Shown here one piece after another: positions 25,950-34,718 of a stretch of 64,000 bases of DNA. The DNA is from Bacteroidota bacterium (GTDB lineage Bacteria > Bacteroidota > Bacteroidia > Flavobacteriales > Flavobacteriaceae). A program made the position numbers and the translations under genes. Numbering within the stretch: the first letter of the stretch is position 1; each line of letters starts with the position of its first letter. The notes under the pieces are model-generated. The model was not told the origin of the DNA. It saw only the letters and a program-made list of their open reading frames with translations, and searched no databases. The DNA lies in assembly GCA_023446155.1 (NCBI GenBank), contig JAEXIT010000010.1:124001-188000 (forward strand), given 5' to 3'.

Positions 25950-26789
25950 TTATGGAATCCATTTCTTTTCGAAGTTTGGCTTGCGTTTTTCCAAAAAGGC
26001 ATTTCTTCCTTCTACCGCTTCCTCGGTCATATAAGCCAAACGGGTTGCTTCACCGGCAAATACCTGTTGCCCAACCATTCCGTCGTCGGTAAGGTTCATT
26101 GCAAATTTCAGCATCTTAATCGATGTTGGCGATTTTGCCAGAATCTCCTGTGCCCATTCATAGGCGGTATCTTCCAATTCCGCATGCGGAATCACGGCAT
26201 TGACCATTCCCATTTCAAAAGCCTCCTGAGCCGAGTAATTACGCCCTAAAAAGAAAATTTCTCTCGCTTTTTTCTGTCCGACCATTTTTGCCAGATAGGC
26301 CGATCCGTAACCGCCATCAAAACTGGTTACATCGGCATCGGTTTGTTTAAAAATGGCGTGTTCTTTACTCGCTAATGTCAGGTCGCAAACCACGTGTAAA
26401 CTATGTCCGCCACCAACAGCCCATCCTGGTACTACCGCGATAACCGCTTTTGGCATAAAACGGATCAATCGTTGTACTTCCAGAATATTCAAACGGTGCA
26501 TTCCATCTTCGCCTACATAACCTTGATGACCTCTTGCTTTTTGATCACCGCCACTGCAAAACGAATACACACCGTCTTTAGACGAAGGTCCTTCGGCCGA
26601 CAATAATACGACTCCAATGGAAGTATCTTCCTGTGCATCGTAGAATGCCTGATATAATTCACTTGTTGTTTTCGGACGGAAAGCATTGCGCACATCCGGG
26701 CGATTAAAAGCAATACGGGCTACCCCATTACATTTTTTATAGGTTATGTCTTCGAATTCCCGAACAGTCTGCCAGTTTATCGTACTCAT
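25950..26789 (-). CDS. menB: 1,4-Dihydroxy-2-naphthoyl-CoA synthase
   Basis: 279 residues, crotonase fold. MenB marks are the oxyanion-hole segment FCSGGDQKARG, AVVPGWAVGGGHSLH, and SFDGGYGSAYLA with the catalytic region characteristic of MenB rather than other crotonases. It cyclises o-succinylbenzoyl-CoA to DHNA-CoA in menaquinone synthesis. It is divergent from the C1 peptidase gene, sharing a 70-base intergenic region. Between it and the YdbS-like gene lies about 160 bases. Confidence 0.93.
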   Translation of the reverse strand: MSTINWQTVREFEDITYKKCNGVARIAFNRPDVRNAFRPKTTSELYQAFYDAQEDTSIGVVLLSAEGPSSKDGVYSFCSGGDQKARGHQGYVGEDGMHRLNILEVQRLIRFMPKAVIAVVPGWAVGGGHSLHVVCDLTLASKEHAIFKQTDADVTSFDGGYGSAYLAKMVGQKKAREIFFLGRNYSAQEAFEMGMVNAVIPHAELEDTAYEWAQEILAKSPTSIKMLKFAMNLTDDGMVGQQVFAGEATRLAYMTEEAVEGRNAFLEKRKPNFEKKWIP

Positions 26790-26859
26790 ATTTTTAAATT
26801 TTAGCGTAAAAATAAACCATTTTTTGCATTATCTTGCACTTCCAAAAAATTATAATACA

Positions 26860-27978
26860 ATGAAAAAGATTTTTGTTTCGGCAGCCTTACTGGGTTTGAT
26901 TTTTTCAGCTCAGGCTCAAAAATATGAATTTCAAACCGTTACCGACCTTGAGGCCTTACCGGTAATCAGTCAGGGTAACACCGGAACCTGCTGGAGTTTT
27001 TCTACCTCTTCTTTTCTGGAATCGGAAGTGATTCGTTTAACCGGAAAGAAAATCGATTTGTCCGAAATGTACCAGGTACGCAACACCTATCCTAAAAAAG
27101 CGGAAAACTACGTCATGCGTCAAGGTAAAGCACAATTTGGCGAAGGCGGATTGGCACATGATGTGATCAATAGCGTAGCCGATTACGGTTTGGTTCCAAA
27201 TAGCGTTTTTACAGGACTTAACGGAACATCCGAAACCTTTAACCACGCCGAAATGGTAGCCGTGATCGAAAGCATGTTAAAAACTTATGCTGAAAATCCG
27301 GGGAAAAAATTATCACCAAACTGGAAAAAAGCAATCGATGCCATGCTGGATATTTATATCGGCAAAAACGTAACGGAATTTACTTACGAAGGGAAAAAGT
27401 ATACCCCGAAAAGCTTTCAGGCCATGACCAAAATCAACCCGAAAGACTATGTGACGATCACCTCGTTTACGCATACACCAAACTACGGAACGTTTATTCT
27501 GAATGTTCCGGATAACTTTTCGAACGGTAGTTTTTACAACCTTCCGTTGGAAGAATATATCGCAAACATCGACAATGCATTAGCCAATGGTTTTACCGTG
27601 GAATTGGACTGTGACGTAAGCGAACCGACATTCTCCGGAAAATATGGCGTGGCTGTTATCCCAAATGATGATGCCGATACCAAAACCATCTTAACCGAAA
27701 TCAAACCGGAAAAAGCCATTACACCGGAATACCGTCAGGCAGAATTTGAAAATTTATCTACTCAGGACGATCACCTGATGCATATTGTTGGAAAAGTAAA
27801 AGACCAAAACGGAAACATCTATTATAAAGTTAAAAACTCATGGGGAACCGATCCGAATCGTGTTGCCAATGGTGGTTATGTGTATATGAGTGTTCCGTAT
27901 ATGAAGCTAAAATCGATTTCGGTTTTGGTTCATAAAGACGCGCTACAAAAAGATACCCGTAAAAAACTGGGACTGTAA
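26860..27978 (+). CDS. Exported C1-family cysteine peptidase (aminopeptidase C/bleomycin-hydrolase-like)
   Basis: 372 residues from ATG 26860, where a signal peptide (MKKIFVSAALLGLIFSAQAQ) begins; the upstream in-frame start would put the signal internal. The active-site Cys44 lies in GNTGTCWSFSTSSF. The catalytic His is in DDHLMHIVGKV and the Asn in VKNSWG. The central insertion is typical of bleomycin hydrolase/PepC enzymes. Export makes it a periplasmic aminopeptidase, unlike cytosolic PepC. Confidence 0.88.
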   Translation: MKKIFVSAALLGLIFSAQAQKYEFQTVTDLEALPVISQGNTGTCWSFSTSSFLESEVIRLTGKKIDLSEMYQVRNTYPKKAENYVMRQGKAQFGEGGLAHDVINSVADYGLVPNSVFTGLNGTSETFNHAEMVAVIESMLKTYAENPGKKLSPNWKKAIDAMLDIYIGKNVTEFTYEGKKYTPKSFQAMTKINPKDYVTITSFTHTPNYGTFILNVPDNFSNGSFYNLPLEEYIANIDNALANGFTVELDCDVSEPTFSGKYGVAVIPNDDADTKTILTEIKPEKAITPEYRQAEFENLSTQDDHLMHIVGKVKDQNGNIYYKVKNSWGTDPNRVANGGYVYMSVPYMKLKSISVLVHKDALQKDTRKKLGL

Positions 27979-28000
27979 ACAATACGCCAAAAACACACCA

Positions 28001-28037
28001 AAAAGGACTGTCTTAAAAATTAGGCAGTCCTTTTTTT
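28001..28037 (+). terminator. Terminator after the C1 peptidase gene
   Basis: AAAAGGACTG (28001-28010) pairs with CAGTCCTTTT (28025-28034), followed by T residues. Confidence 0.85.
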
Positions 28038-28117
28038 ATGGCCTTCGGAATTGGTTTTGGCGGAAATTTTAACAGAAATAATTCCCCGAATGCATTTTAA
28101 AAACAAGCTGTGTTATT

Positions 28118-28125
28118 TATATTTG
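28118..28125 (+). promoter_or_regulatory. -7 box (TATATTTG) for the serine hydrolase gene
   Basis: Exact TAnnTTTG match, 32 bases before the ATG at 28158. Confidence 0.55.
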
Positions 28126-28157
28126 CCTTTTACTAAATTTTACCCGAAACGCATTAA

Positions 28158-29348
28158 ATGAAACTGAAACGCTATATACCCCTATTTTCCATATTATTAT
28201 TAGTCGCTTGCAATAAAAAAGATAATTCCCGAGATTCTGACAATAACCCTAACGATACAGCCTTACTAGCGGGCGATTTTACGATTAAATTACCCAAGGT
28301 TTCCACTCGTTTTATTTCGGACAACAAAGCTTTTGTAGAACGCTTTTACAACAAACACTATAATGCCAACGATTATAGCGGCGGTTTTTTAGTGGCCAAA
28401 AACGGTCAGATTATTTACGAAAACTATAGCGGTTATGCCTATAAGGAAAAAGGCGATAAAATAACCGAAGACACACCCATCCATATTGCCTCGGTAAGTA
28501 AAATGATCACGGCTGTTACGGTTATGAAACTGGCCGATGAAGGAAAAATCAAATTTGACGTACCGGTTAAAAACTATTTACCGGAATTCCCATATGAAAA
28601 AACCACCGTACGAATGTTACTTAACCACCGTAGCGGATTGCGAAACTATGCCTATTTTACGGCTGATAAAGGCGTTTGGGACAAGAAAAAAACACTAACC
28701 AACCAGGATGTACTAACCATTTTGGCGACAAAAAACGTAGGTTTGGAATCCCAACCGGGTACGCGTTTCGGCTATTGTAACACCAATTACGCTTTACTAG
28801 CATTGATCATCGAAAAAGTAACCGGAAAAACCTATCCAACGGTGATGAAGGAAATGATTTTTGAACCGTTAGGAATGACGCATACGTTTGTTTTTGACGA
28901 TCTGAAAAAGAAAGACGAAGTGAGTCAGTCGTATAAAGGCAACTACCTTCGTTTGGCCTTTGAATTTCTGGATCAGGTGTATGGTGATAAAAATATTTAT
29001 TCCACACCACGTGATCTTTTAAAATTTGATATCGCAACCTATAACGACGATTTCTTAAGTCAGGAAATGAAAGCCGAAATGTTTAAAGGCTACAGCTACG
29101 AGCGCAAAGGAACCCGAAACTACGGATTAGGCGTACGTATGCTGGAATTCGAAACCGGTCAGAAGTACTTTTTCCACAACGGTTGGTGGCATGGGAACAC
29201 CTCCTCTTTAGTGACCCTGCGAAAAGACACGGTTTCCATCATTGCCCTTTCCAATAAATACACCCATAAGACGTATCAGACCAAAAAACTGGCACCGCAT
29301 TTTGGGGATTACCCTTTCAAATTCAGCAAAGAAGAAACAGAAGAATAA
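28158..29348 (+). CDS. Serine hydrolase lipoprotein (class C beta-lactamase/PBP-like)
   Basis: 396 residues. A lipoprotein signal ends LLLVACNKK with the lipidated Cys18. The penicillin-binding fold shows SxxK as SVSK (Ser112, Lys115), the YxN-type motif as YCNTNYALL, and HxG as HNG near residue 340. Such proteins include esterases, D-aminopeptidases and peptidoglycan-editing enzymes; the true substrate is not evident. It is probably anchored on the periplasmic face or outer membrane. Own promoter and terminator. Confidence 0.87.
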   Translation: MKLKRYIPLFSILLLVACNKKDNSRDSDNNPNDTALLAGDFTIKLPKVSTRFISDNKAFVERFYNKHYNANDYSGGFLVAKNGQIIYENYSGYAYKEKGDKITEDTPIHIASVSKMITAVTVMKLADEGKIKFDVPVKNYLPEFPYEKTTVRMLLNHRSGLRNYAYFTADKGVWDKKKTLTNQDVLTILATKNVGLESQPGTRFGYCNTNYALLALIIEKVTGKTYPTVMKEMIFEPLGMTHTFVFDDLKKKDEVSQSYKGNYLRLAFEFLDQVYGDKNIYSTPRDLLKFDIATYNDDFLSQEMKAEMFKGYSYERKGTRNYGLGVRMLEFETGQKYFFHNGWWHGNTSSLVTLRKDTVSIIALSNKYTHKTYQTKKLAPHFGDYPFKFSKEETEE

Positions 29349-29381
29349 AAAAAACTCCGGTATTGCTACCGGAGTTTTTTT
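29349..29381. terminator. Bidirectional terminator between convergent genes
   Basis: AAACTCCGGTA (29351-29361) and TACCGGAGTTT (29366-29376) form a perfect 11-bp stem, flanked by A and T runs. It overlaps the stop of the dioxygenase-like gene at its far end. Confidence 0.9.
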
Positions 29382-30261
29382 ATACGCCTATTTTAACCGA
29401 CGTCATCGTTAACGAACCGCCCACGGCTTTATCGTTAAAAAAGGTCGTCGGATCTTTACTATCCTGCAATCCCAACGTATACAACAACGGATAATAATGA
29501 TCCGGTGTTGGAATCGCCAGTTTCGCGGCTTTATTCAGCGATTCGTAGGCAATTAATGCTTTATGATCATTATCGGCGATTTTATCCTTAAAAAGCGTAT
29601 TCATTTCCACCGCCCAATCGTAACCATACTCCGGCTCGGCCAGTTTGTCCCAAGCCACCATTCTCAGGTTATGCACCATATTACCACTTCCAATGATCAG
29701 AACGCCCTTTTTACGTAGACTCGCCAATTGTTTGGCCAAATCATAATGGTATTGTGGCGGTTTGTTATAATCGATACTCAATTGCAAAACGGGAATATCC
29801 GCATCGGGATACATATGACGCACCACCGTCCACGTACCGTGATCCAATCCCCAATCGTGATCCAGTCCGACATCGGTTGTTGTGACCAATCCGGCGGTAG
29901 CTTTAGCCAATTCCGGACTACCAGGAGCCGGATATTGCACATCAAACAATGCCTGCGGAAATCCTCCAAAATCGTGAATCGTTTTCGGATGGTTCATTGC
30001 AGTAATATGCGTCCCCCGGGTAAGCCAATGTGCCGAAATCACCAGAACCGCTTTGGGTTTTGGAATTTCTTTTCCCATTTTCGCCCAGGTTTGCGAAAAT
30101 TCGTTGTCTTCGATACCATTCATCGGCGAACCATGGCCGATAAACAAAACCGGAAGTTTCACATCTTCTTCCTTTAAATCTTGTGTCCAATTATAAAACG
30201 GATATAATGTTGCCATACCTGCTCCTCCTATTATAGTTTTAATAAAATCAAGTCTATTCAT
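29380..30261 (-). CDS. ygiD: 4,5-DOPA dioxygenase extradiol-like protein (LigB family)
   Basis: 293 residues. LigB-fold metal and catalytic His residues are in LFIGHGSPM, ISAHWLT and HDWGLDHGTWTV, and a further His in NMVHNLR. The family opens catechol rings such as L-DOPA at the 4,5 position, with Zn or Fe. The N-terminus (MNRLDFIKTIIGGAGMATLY) has an extra 30 residues that look like a signal/anchor, unlike E. coli YgiD. A 20-bp perfect palindrome lies 9 bases upstream of the ATG. Physiological substrate unknown. Confidence 0.85.
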   Translation of the reverse strand: MNRLDFIKTIIGGAGMATLYPFYNWTQDLKEEDVKLPVLFIGHGSPMNGIEDNEFSQTWAKMGKEIPKPKAVLVISAHWLTRGTHITAMNHPKTIHDFGGFPQALFDVQYPAPGSPELAKATAGLVTTTDVGLDHDWGLDHGTWTVVRHMYPDADIPVLQLSIDYNKPPQYHYDLAKQLASLRKKGVLIIGSGNMVHNLRMVAWDKLAEPEYGYDWAVEMNTLFKDKIADNDHKALIAYESLNKAAKLAIPTPDHYYPLLYTLGLQDSKDPTTFFNDKAVGGSLTMTSVKIGV

Positions 30262-30270
30262 TACTATACA

Positions 30271-30290
30271 ATATTTGTATATACAAATAT
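30271..30290. promoter_or_regulatory. 20-bp perfect palindrome, probable repressor operator of the dioxygenase gene
   Basis: ATATTTGTAT (30271-30280) is followed directly by its reverse complement ATACAAATAT (30281-30290). A minus-strand -7 box TATATTTG at 30284-30291 overlaps it, so the predicted transcription start (about 30277) falls inside the palindrome. A dimeric regulator bound here would block RNA polymerase. The regulator is not encoded beside it. Confidence 0.65.
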
Positions 30291-30521
30291 ATAGCTTATC
30301 TCATTGGTAGCATTTATTTTTTTGATTTTTAACATTTTACCATTAAAAACATAAAGTTAACAATTCTAAAACAAAAAATATATTGCCATATATTTAGGTT
30401 ATTCTCTTATTTTCCCTAAAAAAGAAATAAAAAGCACATTTTTAGCTGTTAATTATTTAAAAAAACAGCATAAATCACAAAAAAACACTATCTGGCATTA
30501 GTCTAAATAAAATAATGGTGG

Positions 30522-30529
30522 TATTTTTG
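30522..30529 (+). promoter_or_regulatory. -7 box (TATTTTTG) of the TonB-receptor operon
   Basis: TATTTTTG matches TAnnTTTG and overlaps the first in-frame GTG (30529). Transcription would begin near 30536, which favours the second GTG (30556) as start codon. No Fur-like box was seen upstream. Confidence 0.55.
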
Positions 30530-30555
30530 TGCCAATAAAAAATACCCAAAATAAA

Positions 30556-33285
30556 GTGAGGTTATTATACGTCATTATTCTACTCGCCTTCCAAACTGTA
30601 GTGGCACAAAAACACATTAACGGACAGGTTTTCGATCGCGATACCAAAGAACCGTTAGCCAGTGTATTTGTTGTGAATCCCGAAACCAACGATTGGGCTA
30701 TAACCGATGAAACAGGGACTTTTCATTTGCGTATGCCCAACTCAAAAGAGATAAGCATTACCTTTAGATTATTAGGGAAACAGGAAGCAACTTTAAATTA
30801 CAAAAAAGAAAATCTAAATACCAAGCTGGTTGTTTTTCTTCAAAAGCAGGATTTACGTTTGGATGAAGTGGTTGTTACGGCCCGAAAAGGAAAAAAATTC
30901 TCCGAAATTACTATTGGTCGCGAGGTAATCGAACAAGTACAGGCTTTTTCCTTAAACGAAGTACTGGAACAATTGCCCGGACAAGCGATTACCAATTTTA
31001 CATTAAACGAATTCAAACCAATCGCTTTCCGTACCGTCCGCCCTTCTTTAGCTTCCAATACCGGTTTTGGAAATAAATCGTTCGGAACGGCTATTGTAGT
31101 CGACGGTATTCCTATTTCGAATAACGAAAATATGCAATCCTATGGCGGTAATTCCGGTTCGCCTTTCTCTCCTAACTTTCTTGGTTTTGGCGATCCGTCG
31201 TCGTCGTCGGGATTTAATGGTTATTTTTCGAATGCCAATTACGGTAGCGATTTACGGGAAATACCGGTAGACAATATTGAAAAAGTCGAAGTGGTTCAAG
31301 GGGTTCCTTCAGCGAAATACGGGGATCTTACTTCTGGTTTGATCAAAATTGAACAAAAAGCCGGTAAATCACCTTTCCGGGTGTATACTTCCCTACGCGA
31401 CGGAACAACCGAATACGGTTTTGCCAAAGGTTTTAAAGTAAACGACAAAATCGGTTTTGTAAACCTTACGGTTAACTATTTAAAATCGAATGCCGAACCA
31501 CGTGTTTCTTATACCGAATACGAACGGATCACCACCAATTTGATGTGGAGTTGGGCGAGCAAAAATAAAAATATCCGCAACTCTTTTTCGGTAGATTATG
31601 GCTTTAACAACGATAATGTGAATTACGAAGAAGAGGATCGGGATAATAAAATTGTCAAAAACAAAAAGAAAGACCTTTCCATTTCCAATCGTTTTAAATG
31701 GAAATTCAACGAAAATAGTTTCTTCGACAATCTGGATGTCAACGCGAATTTCAGATATAGTGATCAACTAACATATGAATCCAAGTTTGTCAACATTGGT
31801 GGTAGTATTGTGGGAACCAGTACCGAAGAGGGCGTTTATACCGGAACCTACACCCTGCCAAGTTATACTTCGGTTAAAGCGGTAGAAGGTATTCCGATTT
31901 CCTCTTTTGCGTCGGCCGATTTATATAAGGCATTCAATACCGGCGACTGGTCACACTCGCTATTGTTTGGTACCTCTTTCCGCACCAGCGATAACAAAGG
32001 ACGCGGCCGTTTGGGTAGTCCGGAAACGATGATCAGTGCTTTTGCTTCCACAAATGGTGGCTCCGGTCAGGGATTCCGACCGTATAATTATGGTGAAAAC
32101 ATCCGTGCCGAATACCAGTTTTCGTTATACGCCGAGGACAATATCACCCGAAACTGGGAAAATAGTATTTTCTATCTGAATACCGGTTTGCGTTTGGACA
32201 ATCAATATGGTTTTACAACACTGGCACCGCGTATTAACAGTTATTTCCAATACAACAAATTTAAAATTCGCGGTGGCTTCGGAATCACCTCCAAAGCCCC
32301 CTCTTTAAATCAGATTTATACCGGACCGCGTTATTATGATGCTGTTTTGGGCGATTACCGTTATCCGGGTTATTACAACATTGGAATCGTACAAACGTTT
32401 ATCGATTATTCCAATAATAAAGACCTGAAACCGACCAAAAGTATGCGTACGGAATTGGGATTTGATTACAAATTACCTTTCGGAAACCTGAATTTTACCG
32501 GTTTTTACAACAAAATGTACGACGGAATCACCAACGAAGGGCTTCCTACTTTTCGGAATATGGCCGTACTCGATATTCAGTTTAACGGAACACAAACACC
32601 AACCTACCAGGTAACGGGTTATACGCCTTTCTATTATCTGCAAAACCGTTTGGTAAATTCCTTTGAGTCGAGAGATAAAGGACTGGAATTTTTTATGAGT
32701 TTTGACAAGACTCCACTTAAGAATGTTACGTTCGATATTCAGGGCAGTTATACCGAAACAACAAATAACGAGAATCGTGATTCGTACGAACGTATTGCCA
32801 GTACGACGCCACGAACGGAAAAGATTGCGGTTTTGAAATCCTATGAAGAAAATTATAAAAGTTTCCGTTTAGGTGCAAATATCAATTACCACCTTCCGAA
32901 AGTCGGATTGGTTATTTCGGTTCGAAGTGAGCATTTTATTATTGACGACAACAGTTATAAAAGTGGCAACCGTTTGTATGCCTATATTGATGAAAATCTA
33001 AATAAAGTGATCATCCCAGAAGCCGAACGAGATACCCATCCGTTATTACCGATATTATCGTCAAACGTTTCATCACTAGACCGATCCTTACAAAAAGTAT
33101 TTCATAATTTCCATTTACGCGTTTCCAAAGATTTTAAAAACGGATTTCGTTTTTCATTCTACTCCAATAATTTCCTGGATTTAAAACAAACGGAAACGTT
33201 AATCGACAACGGCGTACCGACCAGACGTCCAAAAGCCGGAATGGTACAGTTGTCATTCGGAACCAAAATCGAATATCAATTTTAA
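30556..33285 (+). CDS. TonB-dependent outer-membrane receptor with carboxypeptidase-like domain
   Basis: 909 residues from GTG 30556, which begins an ideal signal peptide (MRLLYVIILLAFQTVVAQK); GTG 30529 is also in frame but overlaps the promoter box. Residues 20-105 form a carboxypeptidase-D regulatory-like domain (GQVFDRDTKEPLASV, ITDETGTFHLRM). The TonB box region LDEVVVTARKG is followed by the plug (IVVDGIPISNN, VEVVQGVPSAKYGDL) and a 22-strand barrel ending GTKIEYQF. It imports a ligand across the outer membrane. No SusD partner is present; downstream are a DUF4876 lipoprotein, a barrel and a di-haem peroxidase, suggesting a metal, haem or siderophore cargo (inference). Confidence 0.9.
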   Translation: MRLLYVIILLAFQTVVAQKHINGQVFDRDTKEPLASVFVVNPETNDWAITDETGTFHLRMPNSKEISITFRLLGKQEATLNYKKENLNTKLVVFLQKQDLRLDEVVVTARKGKKFSEITIGREVIEQVQAFSLNEVLEQLPGQAITNFTLNEFKPIAFRTVRPSLASNTGFGNKSFGTAIVVDGIPISNNENMQSYGGNSGSPFSPNFLGFGDPSSSSGFNGYFSNANYGSDLREIPVDNIEKVEVVQGVPSAKYGDLTSGLIKIEQKAGKSPFRVYTSLRDGTTEYGFAKGFKVNDKIGFVNLTVNYLKSNAEPRVSYTEYERITTNLMWSWASKNKNIRNSFSVDYGFNNDNVNYEEEDRDNKIVKNKKKDLSISNRFKWKFNENSFFDNLDVNANFRYSDQLTYESKFVNIGGSIVGTSTEEGVYTGTYTLPSYTSVKAVEGIPISSFASADLYKAFNTGDWSHSLLFGTSFRTSDNKGRGRLGSPETMISAFASTNGGSGQGFRPYNYGENIRAEYQFSLYAEDNITRNWENSIFYLNTGLRLDNQYGFTTLAPRINSYFQYNKFKIRGGFGITSKAPSLNQIYTGPRYYDAVLGDYRYPGYYNIGIVQTFIDYSNNKDLKPTKSMRTELGFDYKLPFGNLNFTGFYNKMYDGITNEGLPTFRNMAVLDIQFNGTQTPTYQVTGYTPFYYLQNRLVNSFESRDKGLEFFMSFDKTPLKNVTFDIQGSYTETTNNENRDSYERIASTTPRTEKIAVLKSYEENYKSFRLGANINYHLPKVGLVISVRSEHFIIDDNSYKSGNRLYAYIDENLNKVIIPEAERDTHPLLPILSSNVSSLDRSLQKVFHNFHLRVSKDFKNGFRFSFYSNNFLDLKQTETLIDNGVPTRRPKAGMVQLSFGTKIEYQF

Positions 33286-33309
33286 TAATTAATTTATAAT
33301 CCCCCTTAC

Positions 33310-34659
33310 ATGAAAAAATTTCTTGTATTACTCAGTGCAGCGTTAGCCTTCACCTCCTGTTCGGATGATGATTTCGGTAATGCTAATAACGGACTACAAC
33401 CGGTAAACTTTTCGGTAAATCTAAAATACGATCCTATTACTTTTAACGGACAATCGGTAAACGGTGGTGCGGTAATTTTAACCAATACCAATACGGGTGA
33501 TACCTATACTATCGAATCCGGAACCAATGGTATCGCTAATTTCCCTGCCGTTATTCCCGGAACGTATAATATCACAGCAACTAAAACCTTAACCAGTTCG
33601 GAATTTAATACCCAATTCGGATATACTCCGGAAACACCAACCGTATTGTTTAACGGTGCTCAGGAACAAGTGATCATCAATGCTAACGTAAACGCTACGG
33701 AATTGAAATTAAAAACCGTTCGTATCGGAGACTTAGTGATCAAACAAATTTCCTATGCGGGTTCACATGCACAACAAGGTGCGGTTTTCAGAGATCAGTT
33801 TATTGAAATTTACAACAACTCAAACGAGACAATCTATGCCGACGGACTATGTATCGGTCAGTTATACGGAAAAACGTCTACTACAACAGCAGCTTATACA
33901 TTAGCTAGCGGTCAGTTTGACTGGAGTAAATCCATCGGAATGACGGCTGGTTCCTCGGCGAATACCGATTATGTATATGCTGACTATGTAATCCGTATTC
34001 CGGGATCGGGAACAACCTACCCTATTTTACCTGGTGAAAGTATTGTGATTGCACAAACCGGAATCAACCACAAAGCCCCGTTAGTAGACAACAGTGGTGA
34101 ACTACTTAGCGTACAAAACCCGGAACTTACCGTAGATTTAAGTGGGGCCGATTTTGAAGTGTATTTAGGAGACTATAGATTGTCAATTGGAGAAGATGTT
34201 TACCGTTATGACATTCAGAACCCGGCTGTAACCGATATGGAAATTGCTTATTGGGGAAGACAAGGGTACAGCAGCCCGAATAGAGATTTAATTATTGACA
34301 ACCTAGGACGTGACAGTTTTGTAATTTTCCGTGGTGACGATTTAAACAGCTACCAGAATTTCCCGGATCCATCTATCGCAACTATCACAAATTCTACAAA
34401 ATTCTTTATTCAGATTCCAAATAATAAGATCATCGACGGTGTAGATTTACAACACTACAACCCAAGTAGTCAACGACCAAAAATGCTACAATCACAAATC
34501 GATGCTTCATCGATTAACTGTGATGCAGCTTACAATTCGCAAGCCGTTTACCGTAAAGTAAAATCGATCGTAAACGGACGTAAAATCTTAGAAGACACCA
34601 ACAACTCTTCTAACGATTTCGTAAAATTTAAAGCGAATCCTAGAGGTTTTGCGAACTAG
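33310..34659 (+). CDS. DUF4876-type lipoprotein of the TonB operon
   Basis: 449 residues. Lipoprotein signal MKKFLVLLSAALAFTSC with Cys17. An N-terminal beta-sandwich (about 28-125) resembles a carboxypeptidase-regulatory or Cna-B fold (TNTGDTYTIESGTNGIANFP). The rest has LVIKQISYAGSHAQQG and DQFIEIYNNSNETIYADG, resembling a lamin-tail-like module, as in DUF4876 proteins. It lies 24 bases after the receptor gene. As a surface lipoprotein it could capture the ligand for the receptor, as SusD or HmuY do; inferred only. Confidence 0.8.
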   Translation: MKKFLVLLSAALAFTSCSDDDFGNANNGLQPVNFSVNLKYDPITFNGQSVNGGAVILTNTNTGDTYTIESGTNGIANFPAVIPGTYNITATKTLTSSEFNTQFGYTPETPTVLFNGAQEQVIINANVNATELKLKTVRIGDLVIKQISYAGSHAQQGAVFRDQFIEIYNNSNETIYADGLCIGQLYGKTSTTTAAYTLASGQFDWSKSIGMTAGSSANTDYVYADYVIRIPGSGTTYPILPGESIVIAQTGINHKAPLVDNSGELLSVQNPELTVDLSGADFEVYLGDYRLSIGEDVYRYDIQNPAVTDMEIAYWGRQGYSSPNRDLIIDNLGRDSFVIFRGDDLNSYQNFPDPSIATITNSTKFFIQIPNNKIIDGVDLQHYNPSSQRPKMLQSQIDASSINCDAAYNSQAVYRKVKSIVNGRKILEDTNNSSNDFVKFKANPRGFAN

Positions 34660-34718
34660 TCTTATACGACAGACTTATTTATAAACGCTTCTTATTTTTT
34701 AAGAACAAGCTTTACAAT

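Noticed and set aside
26746..26859. Longer start for the C1 peptidase
   Set aside because: It would put a signal peptide in the middle and overlap the menB start region.
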